DNA of 64,000 nt from Pseudotamlana agarivorans (GTDB taxonomy: Bacteria > Bacteroidota > Bacteroidia > Flavobacteriales > Flavobacteriaceae). The notes under the pieces are model-generated. The model ran no database searches. It worked only from the letters and a program-made list of their open reading frames with translations, and was not told the origin of the DNA. Both the position numbers and the translations under genes were made by a program. The stretch lies in contig NZ_JAHKPD010000018.1 in assembly GCF_018860245.1 (NCBI RefSeq), positions 1 to 64,000 on the forward strand. The letters are read 5' to 3'. Shown here one piece after another: positions 52,766 through 61,996 of the stretch (its first letter is position 1; the number at the start of each line of letters is the position of its first letter).

Positions 52766-53509
52766 ATGATTAACATTGAACAAATTTCTAAAAAATATAA
52801 ATCTGCTGAATCTTATTCGGTCAAGGATTTAGATTTGTTCATTGCTGAAAAGGAAATTTTCGGACTTCTAGGTCCGAATGGAGCAGGGAAAACCACCTTA
52901 ATTTCCATGTTATGCTCACTTATAAAACCGACTTCTGGAGCCTTCACAATAAATGGCCTAAACTACAAAAACAATAAAAATCAATTAAAGCAACTTATAG
53001 GTATCGTGCCGCAAGAATACGCTTTGTACCCAACGCTCACCGCTTTTGAAAATTTAAAGTATTTTGGAAGCATGTATGGACTAAAAGGGAAAAGTCTTGA
53101 TGATAAAATTAACGATAAACTAGATCAATTGGGTTTGTTGAAATTTGCTCATAAAAAAATAGAAACATTTTCAGGGGGAATGAAAAGGCGTATAAACTTA
53201 ATTGCAAGTTTGCTACATAATCCTAATGTGTTGTTTTTAGACGAGCCTACTGTTGGGGTCGATGTACAATCGAAAAATGTGATTATTGATTTTCTTCAGA
53301 ATTTAAACAAAGAAGGCGCAACGATAATCTATACATCACACCATTTAAATGAAGCGGAATCGTTTTGTACCCGGGTGGCCATCGTAGATCAAGGTCAACT
53401 TATTGCAAAAGGAAAACCTGCAGAGCTTATTAAGAGTCAGGAAGGAGCTCAAAACCTAGAAGATGTGTTTTTAGGGTTAACAGGTAAAGGTTTAAGAGAT
53501 AGTGCATAA
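52766..53509 (+). CDS. ABC exporter ATP-binding protein
   Basis: A 247-residue ABC ATPase of the drug/polysaccharide export type. Walker A is GPNGAGKTT (about 38-46), the signature is FSGGMKRR, Walker B is NVLFLDEPT, and the switch His is in TSHHLNEAE. Its stop overlaps the permease start by 8 bp, so the two form one exporter. Within the pigment locus it may move the pigment or a lipid precursor across the inner membrane. Confidence 0.94.
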   Translation: MINIEQISKKYKSAESYSVKDLDLFIAEKEIFGLLGPNGAGKTTLISMLCSLIKPTSGAFTINGLNYKNNKNQLKQLIGIVPQEYALYPTLTAFENLKYFGSMYGLKGKSLDDKINDKLDQLGLLKFAHKKIETFSGGMKRRINLIASLLHNPNVLFLDEPTVGVDVQSKNVIIDFLQNLNKEGATIIYTSHHLNEAESFCTRVAIVDQGQLIAKGKPAELIKSQEGAQNLEDVFLGLTGKGLRDSA

Positions 53510-54767
53510 ACTTTGGGCATCAACATATAAGGAGCTTTTGCTATTAAGTCGCGATATTGGTGGTGTGGCTATTTTGTTCGTGATGCCGTTGGTTTTAATC
53601 ATAACCGTTACGCTTATTCAGGATAGTACTTTCAAAACGATTTCAGATACTAACATTCCTATATTATTAGTTAATAATGATCAAGGAGACGTTTCAGAAA
53701 TTATTGAAAATGGACTTGAAACGTCAAATGCTTTTGAAATTATTTCTGATAAAACAGAAGCTGAAGCTAAAGATTTGGTTTATAAAGGCACCTATCAATT
53801 GGCAATTGTTATTCCTGAAAATTTATCTGTTGATTTAGAGCGTAAGGTTAATCAGAATGTAAACGCCATTATAGCAAAGTTCGGATTGGAAGACACCACG
53901 GAGGAGGCACCTGTAGAGATATCGAAAAAAGAAGTTCGACTTTACTTTGATCCTGCTACTCAAGAATCCTTTAAATCTTCAGTAAAAAACGGTATCGATA
54001 AAATGGTTTCTAAAATAGAAACGGAATCCATTTATAAAGCTTTTCAGGAGCAATTCACCGACGACCCTTCAGAAGTCATTTTTGATACTGAAAACTTCAT
54101 TACTTTTAAAGAAGTAGTAGCCAAAAGTGGTGAGAAGGAACTATTACCAAATTCGGTGCAGCATAATGTGCCAGCTTGGACGTTATTTGCCATATTTTTC
54201 ATTATTGTGCCACTTTCAATTAATATAGTAAAAGAAAAAAGCCAAGGTACATTTGTACGATTACGTACCAACCCTGTTTCCTATACCACCGTTTTGGCTG
54301 GTAAAACACTAGTATATTTAGCCGTTTGTATTATTCAATTTATTTTGATGCTTTTGGTAGGGATATTCGTTTTTCCTGAAATTGGTTTGCCTACATTGGA
54401 TGTGTCAGGACGATTACCGTTACTCTTGTTAGTAACAATTTTTACAGGATTAGCAGCAATTGGTTTAGGGCTGCTTTTAGGAACTATCGCGACTACCCAA
54501 GAACAATCGGCACCTTTTGGAGCCACTTTAGTGGTTATCCTTGCGGCACTTGGCGGGGTTTGGGTTCCTGTTTTTATCATGCCCAAAATAATGCAAGTTT
54601 TATCGAATATTTCACCTATGAATTGGGGGTTAAATGCCTATCTTGACATCTTTTTAAGGCATACCGGAATCGTTGAAATTCTTCCTGAGTTAGGATTGTT
54701 ATTCTTGTTTTTTATTGGAACGACATCAATTGCCATAATTTATAATGAAAAGAAAAATGCCGTCTAA
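53502..54767 (+). CDS. ABC-2 type exporter permease
   Basis: 421 residues starting with GTG. A first transmembrane helix (about 20-40) is followed by a ~190-residue extracytoplasmic domain and a C-terminal block of five or more helices, the ABC2_membrane_3 layout. The segment SNISPMNWGLNAYLDIFLR is typical of the family. It pairs with the ATPase just upstream and overlaps the thioesterase gene by 23 bp. Confidence 0.92.
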   Translation: MHKLWASTYKELLLLSRDIGGVAILFVMPLVLIITVTLIQDSTFKTISDTNIPILLVNNDQGDVSEIIENGLETSNAFEIISDKTEAEAKDLVYKGTYQLAIVIPENLSVDLERKVNQNVNAIIAKFGLEDTTEEAPVEISKKEVRLYFDPATQESFKSSVKNGIDKMVSKIETESIYKAFQEQFTDDPSEVIFDTENFITFKEVVAKSGEKELLPNSVQHNVPAWTLFAIFFIIVPLSINIVKEKSQGTFVRLRTNPVSYTTVLAGKTLVYLAVCIIQFILMLLVGIFVFPEIGLPTLDVSGRLPLLLLVTIFTGLAAIGLGLLLGTIATTQEQSAPFGATLVVILAALGGVWVPVFIMPKIMQVLSNISPMNWGLNAYLDIFLRHTGIVEILPELGLLFLFFIGTTSIAIIYNEKKNAV

Positions 54768-55191
54768 GTATAAAAAAATAGAACATACAAGTCAGGTACG
54801 CGTTCGCTTTGTTGAAACAGATCCTTTAGGGATTGTTTGGCATGGTAACTATATTCAATATTTTGAAGATGGTAGAGAATCCTTCGGAAGGAAACATGGA
54901 ATCTCCTATTTAAATCAGAAAGATCATGGTTTTGCGACACCTATTGTAAAATCCAGTACCGATCATAAAAGACCACTGCGTTATGGTGATGTAGCAACCA
55001 TAAAAACGATCTATGTGGATAACCCTGCCGCAAAAATGATTTTTAGGTACGAAGTCTATAATCAAGATGAAGATTTGGTATGCACGGGAGAAACGGTTCA
55101 GGTCTTTGTTGATGATATTGGTAGAGGCGAATTATCACTAAATATTCCAGCGTTTTTTTTGGAGTGGAAAAAACAAGTTGGACTCATATAA
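54745..55191 (+). CDS. YbgC-like acyl-CoA/ACP thioesterase
   Basis: 148 residues of the 4HBT hot-dog type. The active-site motif ETDPLGIVWHGNY (Asp26 in the D-x-x-G-x-x-x-H-x-N-Y pattern) matches the 4HBT/YbgC signature. It may release or edit ACP-bound acyl chains during pigment assembly. The start overlaps the permease by 23 bp; a later ATG at 54757 is an alternative. Confidence 0.88.
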   Translation: MKRKMPSKYKKIEHTSQVRVRFVETDPLGIVWHGNYIQYFEDGRESFGRKHGISYLNQKDHGFATPIVKSSTDHKRPLRYGDVATIKTIYVDNPAAKMIFRYEVYNQDEDLVCTGETVQVFVDDIGRGELSLNIPAFFLEWKKQVGLI

Positions 55192-55210
55192 ATTGAAGAT
55201 TCTATAAGCA

Positions 55211-56356
55211 TTGAGTAAGGTTCACGTTTCATATAATAATATTGTATCTGCGCTTGGGTTTTCAACCGATGAGGTTGTTAAAAACATTGCAGCCGGTCAG
55301 TCGGGTTTAAAAGTTATTGACGATAAAAAGATATTCCAAGCCCCCTTTTGTGGTGCTTTAGTCGATACCGAAAAATTACAAATGGCTTTTGATGAGCTTT
55401 CACCTATATATCAATATACGCGTTTGGAACAAATGATGATCACTTCTTTGAGTGATGTTATAAAAGCTTCAGGGATTAAATTAAACGATCGTGTCGGACT
55501 TATAATTTCGAGTACGAAAGGAAATATTGATGTTTTTGAAAAAAACAATTATTTTGATAATCATCGTGCTTACCTCAGTAAATTAGGAAATCAAATAAAC
55601 GCTTTTTTTAATTTCAAAAATGAAGCGATTGTCGTTTCTAATGCCTGTGTTTCTGGTATTTTGGCAGTTTCAATTGCGAAACGCTATATAGAACATGGTG
55701 TTTATGATCATGTATTTATTACTAGCGGCGATATAGTAAGCAAATTTACCTTGTCGGGATTTCATTCTTTTCAGGCGTTAAGTAAAGCGCCTTGTAAACC
55801 ATATGACGCCAATAGAATAGGAATAAACATTGGGGAAGTTGCAGCTTCGGCATTAGTAACAAATAGTGAAGCACATCTTTCAGAAGATGCGGTTACCATT
55901 TTAGGTGATGGCTCCAGTAATGACGCCAACCATATTTCTGGTCCTTCCAGAACAGGGGAGGGGTTGTATCGAAGTATGAAATCCGCTTTTAAAGAAGCTG
56001 GAATATCATCCAGCGAAATCGATTATATTTCGGCACATGGTACTGCCACGCTATTTAACGACGAAATGGAAGCGATTGCTTTTAATCGTATGGGGTTAAG
56101 TACGGTTCCGCTTAATAGTTTAAAAGGTTATTTCGGACATACATTAGGGGCCTCGGGGCTTTTAGAAACTATTGTCGGGATGCAATCATTAAAAAATCAA
56201 ACAGTATATAAATCGGCTGGTTTTGAAACTTTAGGGGTGACACAACCGCTAAATATTATTGAAAAAACAGAAGAAAAGCCGTTGCAAATATTTTTAAAAA
56301 CAGCCTCAGGTTTTGGAGGTTGTAACACAGCAGTAATATTCAAAAAATCTAAATAA
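55211..56356 (+). CDS. Beta-ketoacyl-ACP synthase, FabB/FabF-like (first full copy)
   Basis: A 381-residue ketosynthase starting with TTG. Catalytic residues are complete: Cys146 in VSNACVSG, His in SAHGTATLFND and His in GYFGHTLGASG. It probably extends the polyene acyl chain on one of the ACPs. Together with the second full copy at 58339 and two degenerate ones it resembles the multi-ketosynthase arrangement of aryl polyene loci. Confidence 0.92.
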   Translation: MSKVHVSYNNIVSALGFSTDEVVKNIAAGQSGLKVIDDKKIFQAPFCGALVDTEKLQMAFDELSPIYQYTRLEQMMITSLSDVIKASGIKLNDRVGLIISSTKGNIDVFEKNNYFDNHRAYLSKLGNQINAFFNFKNEAIVVSNACVSGILAVSIAKRYIEHGVYDHVFITSGDIVSKFTLSGFHSFQALSKAPCKPYDANRIGINIGEVAASALVTNSEAHLSEDAVTILGDGSSNDANHISGPSRTGEGLYRSMKSAFKEAGISSSEIDYISAHGTATLFNDEMEAIAFNRMGLSTVPLNSLKGYFGHTLGASGLLETIVGMQSLKNQTVYKSAGFETLGVTQPLNIIEKTEEKPLQIFLKTASGFGGCNTAVIFKKSK

Positions 56357-56359
56357 AAC

Positions 56360-57421
56360 ATGTCAAATCAAAGTATTAAGGCTATAGACGCTATTCAGGA
56401 AGCTCAAAAAATCGCTTTTGCACCATTTGTTTTTCAAGCTGTTGTAGCCTTGAGAAAACTAGGCGTATTTCAACTCATATTTGATCGTAGAAGAAAGGGA
56501 GGGATAACACTTGAAGCGCTTTCAAAAGAATTAGGCATTAGTGCGTATGGCATTGGTGTTTTATTAGAAATTTCAGAATCATCTCAAATCGTTAATCAGA
56601 CTGAAACAGGTCATTTTGAATTAACTACAACAGGGTATTTTTTGGCTTTTAACGAAACCGTAAATGTGAATATTAATTTCACAAATGAGGTTTGTTACAA
56701 AGGACTTTTTCATTTAGATGAATCTATTAAAAGTGGAAAACCAGAAGGTTTGAATGAACTTGGAGAATGGAATACCATCTATGAAGGTTTATCACAATTA
56801 AATCCGTTACAACAGAAATCTTGGTTTGAATTCGATCACCATTATTCCGATGATATCTTTAGTGATGCGGTTAAATTTGTCTTTGAAAAAGAGAGAAAAA
56901 ACATCTTCGATATTGGAGCAAACACAGGGAAATTCACCATTAAATGTTGCCAAAGCAATAATGATGTTCATATGACTATGATTGACCTGCCTGGGCAATT
57001 AAATAAGGCTTTAAAAAACGTGAAAGATGCTGGTTTTGAAAACCGCGTAACAGGCCATGAAATCGATTGGTTGTCTGAAAATCCACAAATTCCAACTGGT
57101 GCAGATACCATTTGGATGAGTCAATTTTTAGATTGTTTTTCAAAAGAAGAAATCTACAAAGTATTGAAAACATGTGTAGATGCTATGAATGATGATGCCG
57201 AATTAATTATTGTTGAAACTTTTACAGATAGACAGAAATTTGATAATGCTAAGTTTATTTTAGAAGCCACTTCCATATATTTTACGGTGTTAGCCAACGG
57301 GAATTCTAAAATGTACAAAGCGACAGAATTTATGGAAATCGCAGACCAAGCAGGTCTAGAGTTACAAGCAGATATTGCATTTGGTGAGTACCATACCATG
57401 TTTACATTCAATAAAAAGTAA
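56360..57421 (+). CDS. SAM-dependent O-methyltransferase-like enzyme
   Basis: 353 residues. An N-terminal winged-helix dimerisation region (about 20-100, with ITLEALSKELGISAYGIGVLL) precedes a class I methyltransferase fold with the SAM loop IFDIGANTGKFT (about 177-188), MIDLPGQL and IIVETF. This layout is typical of small-molecule O-methyltransferases. Methylation of a pigment hydroxyl or of a quinone-like intermediate is plausible; the acceptor is not known. Confidence 0.85.
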   Translation: MSNQSIKAIDAIQEAQKIAFAPFVFQAVVALRKLGVFQLIFDRRRKGGITLEALSKELGISAYGIGVLLEISESSQIVNQTETGHFELTTTGYFLAFNETVNVNINFTNEVCYKGLFHLDESIKSGKPEGLNELGEWNTIYEGLSQLNPLQQKSWFEFDHHYSDDIFSDAVKFVFEKERKNIFDIGANTGKFTIKCCQSNNDVHMTMIDLPGQLNKALKNVKDAGFENRVTGHEIDWLSENPQIPTGADTIWMSQFLDCFSKEEIYKVLKTCVDAMNDDAELIIVETFTDRQKFDNAKFILEATSIYFTVLANGNSKMYKATEFMEIADQAGLELQADIAFGEYHTMFTFNKK

Positions 57422-57422
57422 G

Positions 57423-58043
57423 ATGTCACAATCGTATAAAATAAAATCATTTTGTCATATTGAGGATAACAAATTATCTCTTAATGGACAGGTTTTATAT
57501 GCGGATGGTTCAGATACATTTACTGAATTTATAAAAGCAGCCTATAAATCTGAAAACACAAAATATTCGAAGTTTTTTAAAATGGATAGTTTGAGTAAAC
57601 TCGCGTTTTTGGCCGCCGATGTTTTATTAAAAAACGAAAATTATACAACAGACGAAGAACAAGATATTGCCATTGTTTTTTCTAATAAATCTTCCAGTCT
57701 AAATACCGATAAAAAACATCAAAGTACGATTGAAGATGAGTCAAATTATTTCCCCAGTCCAGCGGTATTTGTTTATACATTACCTAACATTTGTATCGGG
57801 GAGATTAGTATAAAATATAAATTGAATTCTGAAAATAGTTTCTTTATCTTTGACAGGTTTAATGCCCTTCATTTAAAGACTTATTCAGATATTTTACTAT
57901 CGAAAAACAAGGCAAAAGAAGTGCTTTGTGGATGGGTAGATTTTGAAGATGAAAAAGATTATAAAGCTTTTTTATATTTGGTTTCTTCAGAAGGTGATAT
58001 AGACAATAACGAACACAAAATTAACAAATTATACAATATTTAA
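57423..58043 (+). CDS. Truncated ketosynthase-like protein (N-terminal domain only)
   Basis: The ATG at 57423 gives 206 residues; a longer frame from 57375 overlaps the methyltransferase end. The sequence aligns by eye with the N-terminal half of beta-ketoacyl synthases (PF13723-like): KMDSLSKLAFLAADVLL, AIVFSNKSSSLNTD, SPAVFVYTLPNICIGEI. The C-terminal half and the active-site Cys are missing. It could act as a chain-length-factor-like partner. The second ACP gene starts 1 bp after its stop. Confidence 0.8.
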   Translation: MSQSYKIKSFCHIEDNKLSLNGQVLYADGSDTFTEFIKAAYKSENTKYSKFFKMDSLSKLAFLAADVLLKNENYTTDEEQDIAIVFSNKSSSLNTDKKHQSTIEDESNYFPSPAVFVYTLPNICIGEISIKYKLNSENSFFIFDRFNALHLKTYSDILLSKNKAKEVLCGWVDFEDEKDYKAFLYLVSSEGDIDNNEHKINKLYNI

Positions 58044-58044
58044 T

Positions 58045-58302
58045 ATGGATGCTTTAAAGCAAGAATTAAAAGAATTTATCATAGAACAATTGAACTTAGA
58101 GGATGTAGAGGTTAACGACATTGCAAATGACGATGCGCTTTTTGGAGATGGCTTAGGTTTAGATTCTATAGATGCTCTGGAACTAATTGTGATGTTAGAT
58201 AAAAACTATGGTATTAAGCTAACAGACCCAAAACAAGGCCGTGCTATTTTTGAATCTATAGACACTATGGCTGCTTATATTACAGCAAACAGAACAAACT
58301 AA
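58045..58302 (+). CDS. Acyl carrier protein (second of two)
   Basis: 85 residues with the attachment motif GLGLDSIDALEL (Ser41). The DSIDALE context is common for carriers working with aryl polyene and type II polyketide-like ketosynthases. It lies between the truncated ketosynthase and the second full ketosynthase, so it is the likely polyene carrier. Confidence 0.93.
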   Translation: MDALKQELKEFIIEQLNLEDVEVNDIANDDALFGDGLGLDSIDALELIVMLDKNYGIKLTDPKQGRAIFESIDTMAAYITANRTN

Positions 58303-58338
58303 GAACCTTTAAATTGTTCTAATTTTACAGCATTTTTT

Positions 58339-59541
58339 ATGAGTAAAGGCGTTGCTATAACGGGAATGGGAATAATCTCTGCCATTGGAAACAATGTCGA
58401 GGAAAACTATCAGTCTTTAATTGAAAGCAGAAAGGGTATTTCTAGAATTTCTAAAATAAAAACCAATCATGTTAATGATATCATGGTTGGTGAAATTGCT
58501 TTTACAAATGAAGAAATTGCCGCCCAGTTAGGTTTAAAGCCAGATAATAGCTTTACAAGAACCGCATTATTAGGATGTTTAGCCGCTAAAGAAGCTATTA
58601 AAAATGCTTGTATTGATGATGTTGAAGCTTACAAAACAGGCTTAATTTCATCAACGAGTGTTGGTGGCATGGATATGACCGAACGGTACTACTATGAATC
58701 TTTTGAAAATAAAACTGTTCAGAAGTATATTGAAAGTCATCATGCGGGCGATTCTACACAGAAAATAGCTCATGAATTAGGTATCGATAAAAGCTTTGTA
58801 ACTACTATTAGCACAGCCTGTTCATCGGCAGCTAATGCTATTATGCTTGGGGCTCGATTAATCAAGTCAGGAGAACTAGATCGTGTTATTGTTGGAGGAA
58901 CCGATTGCTTGTCTAAATTTACAATCAATGGTTTTAAAACCCTTATGATTTTATCGGATACGTATAGCACACCTTTTGATGAAAATCGTAAAGGTCTTAA
59001 CCTTGGTGAGGCTGCGGCTTATCTAGTTTTAGAATCTGATGCTGTTGTCCAGAAAGAAAGTAAAAAGGTGCTCGCTTACGTAAAAGGTTATGGTAATGCA
59101 AATGATGCTTATCATCAAACAGCATCATCAGAAAATGGTGATGGTGCAACTTTAGCGATGAAAAAAGCATTGAAAGTAGCTGGTTATAATGCTGAGAATA
59201 TAGATTATATCAATGCGCATGGCACGGCGACAGGAAATAACGATTTATCTGAAGGGCGGGCTATAATACGTGTATTTGAAGATGCCATCCCAGATTTTAG
59301 TTCAACGAAGGCTTATACAGGACATACCTTAGCAGCAGCAGGAGCAATTGAAGCTGTCTATTCGGTTTTAGCATTACAGCATAATGTTATTTATCCTAAT
59401 TTGAATTTTAAAACCCAAATGAAGGCGTTTGACATCACTCCAGAACTGGAATTAAAGCACAAACCCTTACAAGCAGTCATGTCAAATTCGTTTGGATTTG
59501 GAGGGAATTGTTCCACGGTTATTTTTTCAAAAGAACCCTAA
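58339..59541 (+). CDS. Beta-ketoacyl-ACP synthase, FabF-like (second full copy)
   Basis: A 400-residue KAS II-type enzyme with complete triad: Cys161 in STACSSAAN, His in NAHGTATGNND and His in YTGHTLAAAG, and the C-terminal NSFGFGGNCSTVIF. It is the best candidate for main polyene elongation (ApeO-like), working with the degenerate partner encoded 10 bp downstream and the ACP 36 bp upstream. Confidence 0.94.
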   Translation: MSKGVAITGMGIISAIGNNVEENYQSLIESRKGISRISKIKTNHVNDIMVGEIAFTNEEIAAQLGLKPDNSFTRTALLGCLAAKEAIKNACIDDVEAYKTGLISSTSVGGMDMTERYYYESFENKTVQKYIESHHAGDSTQKIAHELGIDKSFVTTISTACSSAANAIMLGARLIKSGELDRVIVGGTDCLSKFTINGFKTLMILSDTYSTPFDENRKGLNLGEAAAYLVLESDAVVQKESKKVLAYVKGYGNANDAYHQTASSENGDGATLAMKKALKVAGYNAENIDYINAHGTATGNNDLSEGRAIIRVFEDAIPDFSSTKAYTGHTLAAAGAIEAVYSVLALQHNVIYPNLNFKTQMKAFDITPELELKHKPLQAVMSNSFGFGGNCSTVIFSKEP

Positions 59542-59551
59542 ATTTTAAATA

Positions 59552-60616
59552 TTGAAAAAGGTTTACATAAATAGTACTGCTTCTATATCGGCTCAAAAAA
59601 CATTTGATAACGCTGAGTTTTTAAGTGAATTTATTGATCACGAGGGTGTGGTAATACCTGTTGTTAACCCCAATTATAAAGATTTTATTCCGCCAGCGGC
59701 AGCAAGACGTATGGCAAAGGGAATAAAAATGAGTATTGTCGCTTCAAAAATAGCACTTCAGGAAGCAAAACTTGATGAGGTTGATGCGATTATTACGGGC
59801 ACGGGTATGGGTTGTGTTCGCGATTCGGAGAAATTTTTGAGCGCGCTTATTGATAATGATGAGCAGTACTTAACGCCTACAGCTTTTATTCAATCAACTC
59901 ATAATACTGTTGGAGGGCAAGTCGCACTAGAATTACAGTGTAAAGGTTACAATTTTACATATGTACATGGGAGTAATTCCTTTGAATCTACTTTAATCGA
60001 TGCTAGATTACAGTTAGCTTTCAATGAAGAAAATAATATTCTTGTTGGAGGGGTTGATGAAATTGGAGCGCATTCCTTCAAGCTTCAAGAGTTAGTTGGC
60101 CATGTTAAAGAGGAATCAATTAAGGTTTCAGCATTATTAGACTCAAAAACTTCAGGGGCTGTTTATGGAGAAGGTGCTAACTTTTTTGTGCTTTCAAACG
60201 AAAAACAAGGAAGCTCTTATGCTGAATTAGTGGCTGTTAAAATGTACAATACACTTTCAAAAGAAACACTTCCCGAAACTATAAAAGCATTTTTAAGTGC
60301 TAATGAATTTCAGGTAGAAGACATAGATTTAGTTGTTTTAGGTTGTAATGGCGATATAGATTACGATGGTTTTTATGAGGTTTTAATTGAAGGCGTTTTT
60401 AATGAAACACAGCAAGCCTATTACAAACATATTTCTGGAGAATTTAATACCGCTTCATCATTTGGCTTTTGGTTGGCTTCAAAAGTTTTAAAGCTTCAAG
60501 AACTTCCAGATCTTGTTAAATTAAATGAAATCGAATCTTCTAATTATAAAACGGTTTTGCTATACAACCAATACCGTGGTGAAAATCACAGTTTCACCTT
60601 ATTAAAGCAATGTTAA
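59552..60616 (+). CDS. Ketosynthase-like chain length factor without active-site residues
   Basis: 354 residues starting with TTG, with a thiolase fold but no catalytic residues. The Cys loop reads YVHGSNSFES, with Ser141 where Cys is expected; AHGT is replaced by CNGD, and GHT by GEF. All three triad positions are lost. This is the pattern of chain length factors in type II polyketide and aryl polyene systems, which pair with an active ketosynthase, here presumably the one just upstream. It overlaps the deacetylase gene by 7 bp. Confidence 0.85.
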   Translation: MKKVYINSTASISAQKTFDNAEFLSEFIDHEGVVIPVVNPNYKDFIPPAAARRMAKGIKMSIVASKIALQEAKLDEVDAIITGTGMGCVRDSEKFLSALIDNDEQYLTPTAFIQSTHNTVGGQVALELQCKGYNFTYVHGSNSFESTLIDARLQLAFNEENNILVGGVDEIGAHSFKLQELVGHVKEESIKVSALLDSKTSGAVYGEGANFFVLSNEKQGSSYAELVAVKMYNTLSKETLPETIKAFLSANEFQVEDIDLVVLGCNGDIDYDGFYEVLIEGVFNETQQAYYKHISGEFNTASSFGFWLASKVLKLQELPDLVKLNEIESSNYKTVLLYNQYRGENHSFTLLKQC

Positions 60617-61386
60617 ATTTTAAATCGGTCAATATAGTAGCAAGCTTGTTATGTATAGGCTTGTTAGTATTATGCCTTTTTTACGATATTCCCTTCATTT
60701 TCTTAGGTCTTGGTTTTCTTCTTTGGCTATTGCTTACCGCAGCTGGTTCTGCTTTTATTGGATGGAATTACCACTTTCAATCTTTAAATTCAAATTATAA
60801 AACAGAAAGAAATCATATTGCAATTACTTTTGATGATGGCCCGAACCCTGAATTTACACCTCAAGTTTTACAGCTTTTAAAAACATATAATGCTCAAGCA
60901 ACTTTTTTCTGCATTGGTAACCAAATAGAAGGACATCCAGAACTGTTTAAGGAGATTCTTGATAATCTTCATGTAGTTGGGAATCATACGTATTCACATA
61001 GCAATTTTTTTGGGTTTTTTGGTACAAAAAAAGTGGTGCTAGAATTAGAACGTACTTCGGAAATAATTGAAAAGCTGTCTGGGTTAAAACCCCAGCTTTA
61101 CCGGCCTGCCTTTGGTGTAACCAACCCAAATATAAACTGGGCGTTAAAACAAACAGGTTTGCAATCGATAGGTTGGAGTAAGCGTTCGTTAGACACCACT
61201 GGATTAGATGAAAGTGCTATTTTAAAAAGAATTACATCAAATTTAAAGGCAGGTGATGTTATTCTGTTACACGATAGCAGCCAAAAAACAATTGTAGTTT
61301 TGGAACAGTTATTGTTATTTTTACAGCGACAAAACCTAACCCCTGTAACTATTGACACCTTATTTGATATTAAAGCCTATGCGTAA
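60610..61386 (+). CDS. NodB-type polysaccharide deacetylase family protein
   Basis: 258 residues. Two N-terminal hydrophobic helices (about 8-50) anchor it in the membrane. The NodB domain has all motifs: ITFDDGPNP (about 73-81, metal Asp), NHTYSHS with HxxxH, LYRPAFG and VILLHDS. It is catalytically intact. Its presence in a pigment locus is puzzling; it may deacylate a small molecule or a glycan rather than chitin. It overlaps both neighbours by 7-8 bp. Confidence 0.88.
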   Translation: MLNFKSVNIVASLLCIGLLVLCLFYDIPFIFLGLGFLLWLLLTAAGSAFIGWNYHFQSLNSNYKTERNHIAITFDDGPNPEFTPQVLQLLKTYNAQATFFCIGNQIEGHPELFKEILDNLHVVGNHTYSHSNFFGFFGTKKVVLELERTSEIIEKLSGLKPQLYRPAFGVTNPNINWALKQTGLQSIGWSKRSLDTTGLDESAILKRITSNLKAGDVILLHDSSQKTIVVLEQLLLFLQRQNLTPVTIDTLFDIKAYA

Positions 61387-61996
61387 CCTTATATTTGTTT
61401 TGTTTTTTGTTTTTTTTTCTACACATGGTCAAACGAAAATGACTGTAGAAGAAGCTTCCAATTTAAAATTAAAAGTAAAGACTTTAGCTAATGACGTTCA
61501 AAGTATTTCTAGTGATTTTACGCAATATAAACATTTAGATTTCTTAGATAATGACATAAAATCTGCAGGTAAATTGGCTTTTAAAGCCCCAGATCTTGTG
61601 AAATGGGGGTATGAAACACCTTTCAAATATGCTATTATATTTAAAGAAAACAAGATTTATATTAATGATGAAGGCAATAAAAGTAATATAGATATTGGTC
61701 GTAGTAAATTATTTAAACAATTAAATAGTCTTATAATTAGTAGTGTGAAAGGCGATATGTTTGACGAAGAAAAATTCACGATTAACTATTACAAAATTGA
61801 TAATACTAGCGTAGTACATTTTAGTCCGAAGGATGAAAAATTAGCTAAATTCATAAAAACCTTTCATATTAAATTTAATGAAGCTGCAGATGTAGTTGAG
61901 GTTAAAATGATTGAATCTTCAGAAGATTACACCAAAATAATTTTTACTAATAAAGTTTTAAACCAGCCCATAGATGAAGCGGTTTTTAATAATTAG
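61379..61996 (+). CDS. LolA-like outer membrane lipoprotein carrier
   Basis: Starting at the ATG at 61379 (205 residues) exposes a signal peptide (MRNLIFVLFFVFFSTHGQ); a longer frame from 61352 does not. The mature part has the LolA pattern of an N-terminal helix followed by SISSDFTQYKHL and GKLAFKAPDLVKWGYETP. Aryl polyene and flexirubin loci often carry such a LolA-like protein, which may shuttle the hydrophobic pigment through the periplasm. It overlaps the next gene by 23 bp. Confidence 0.85.
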   Translation: MRNLIFVLFFVFFSTHGQTKMTVEEASNLKLKVKTLANDVQSISSDFTQYKHLDFLDNDIKSAGKLAFKAPDLVKWGYETPFKYAIIFKENKIYINDEGNKSNIDIGRSKLFKQLNSLIISSVKGDMFDEEKFTINYYKIDNTSVVHFSPKDEKLAKFIKTFHIKFNEAADVVEVKMIESSEDYTKIIFTNKVLNQPIDEAVFNN

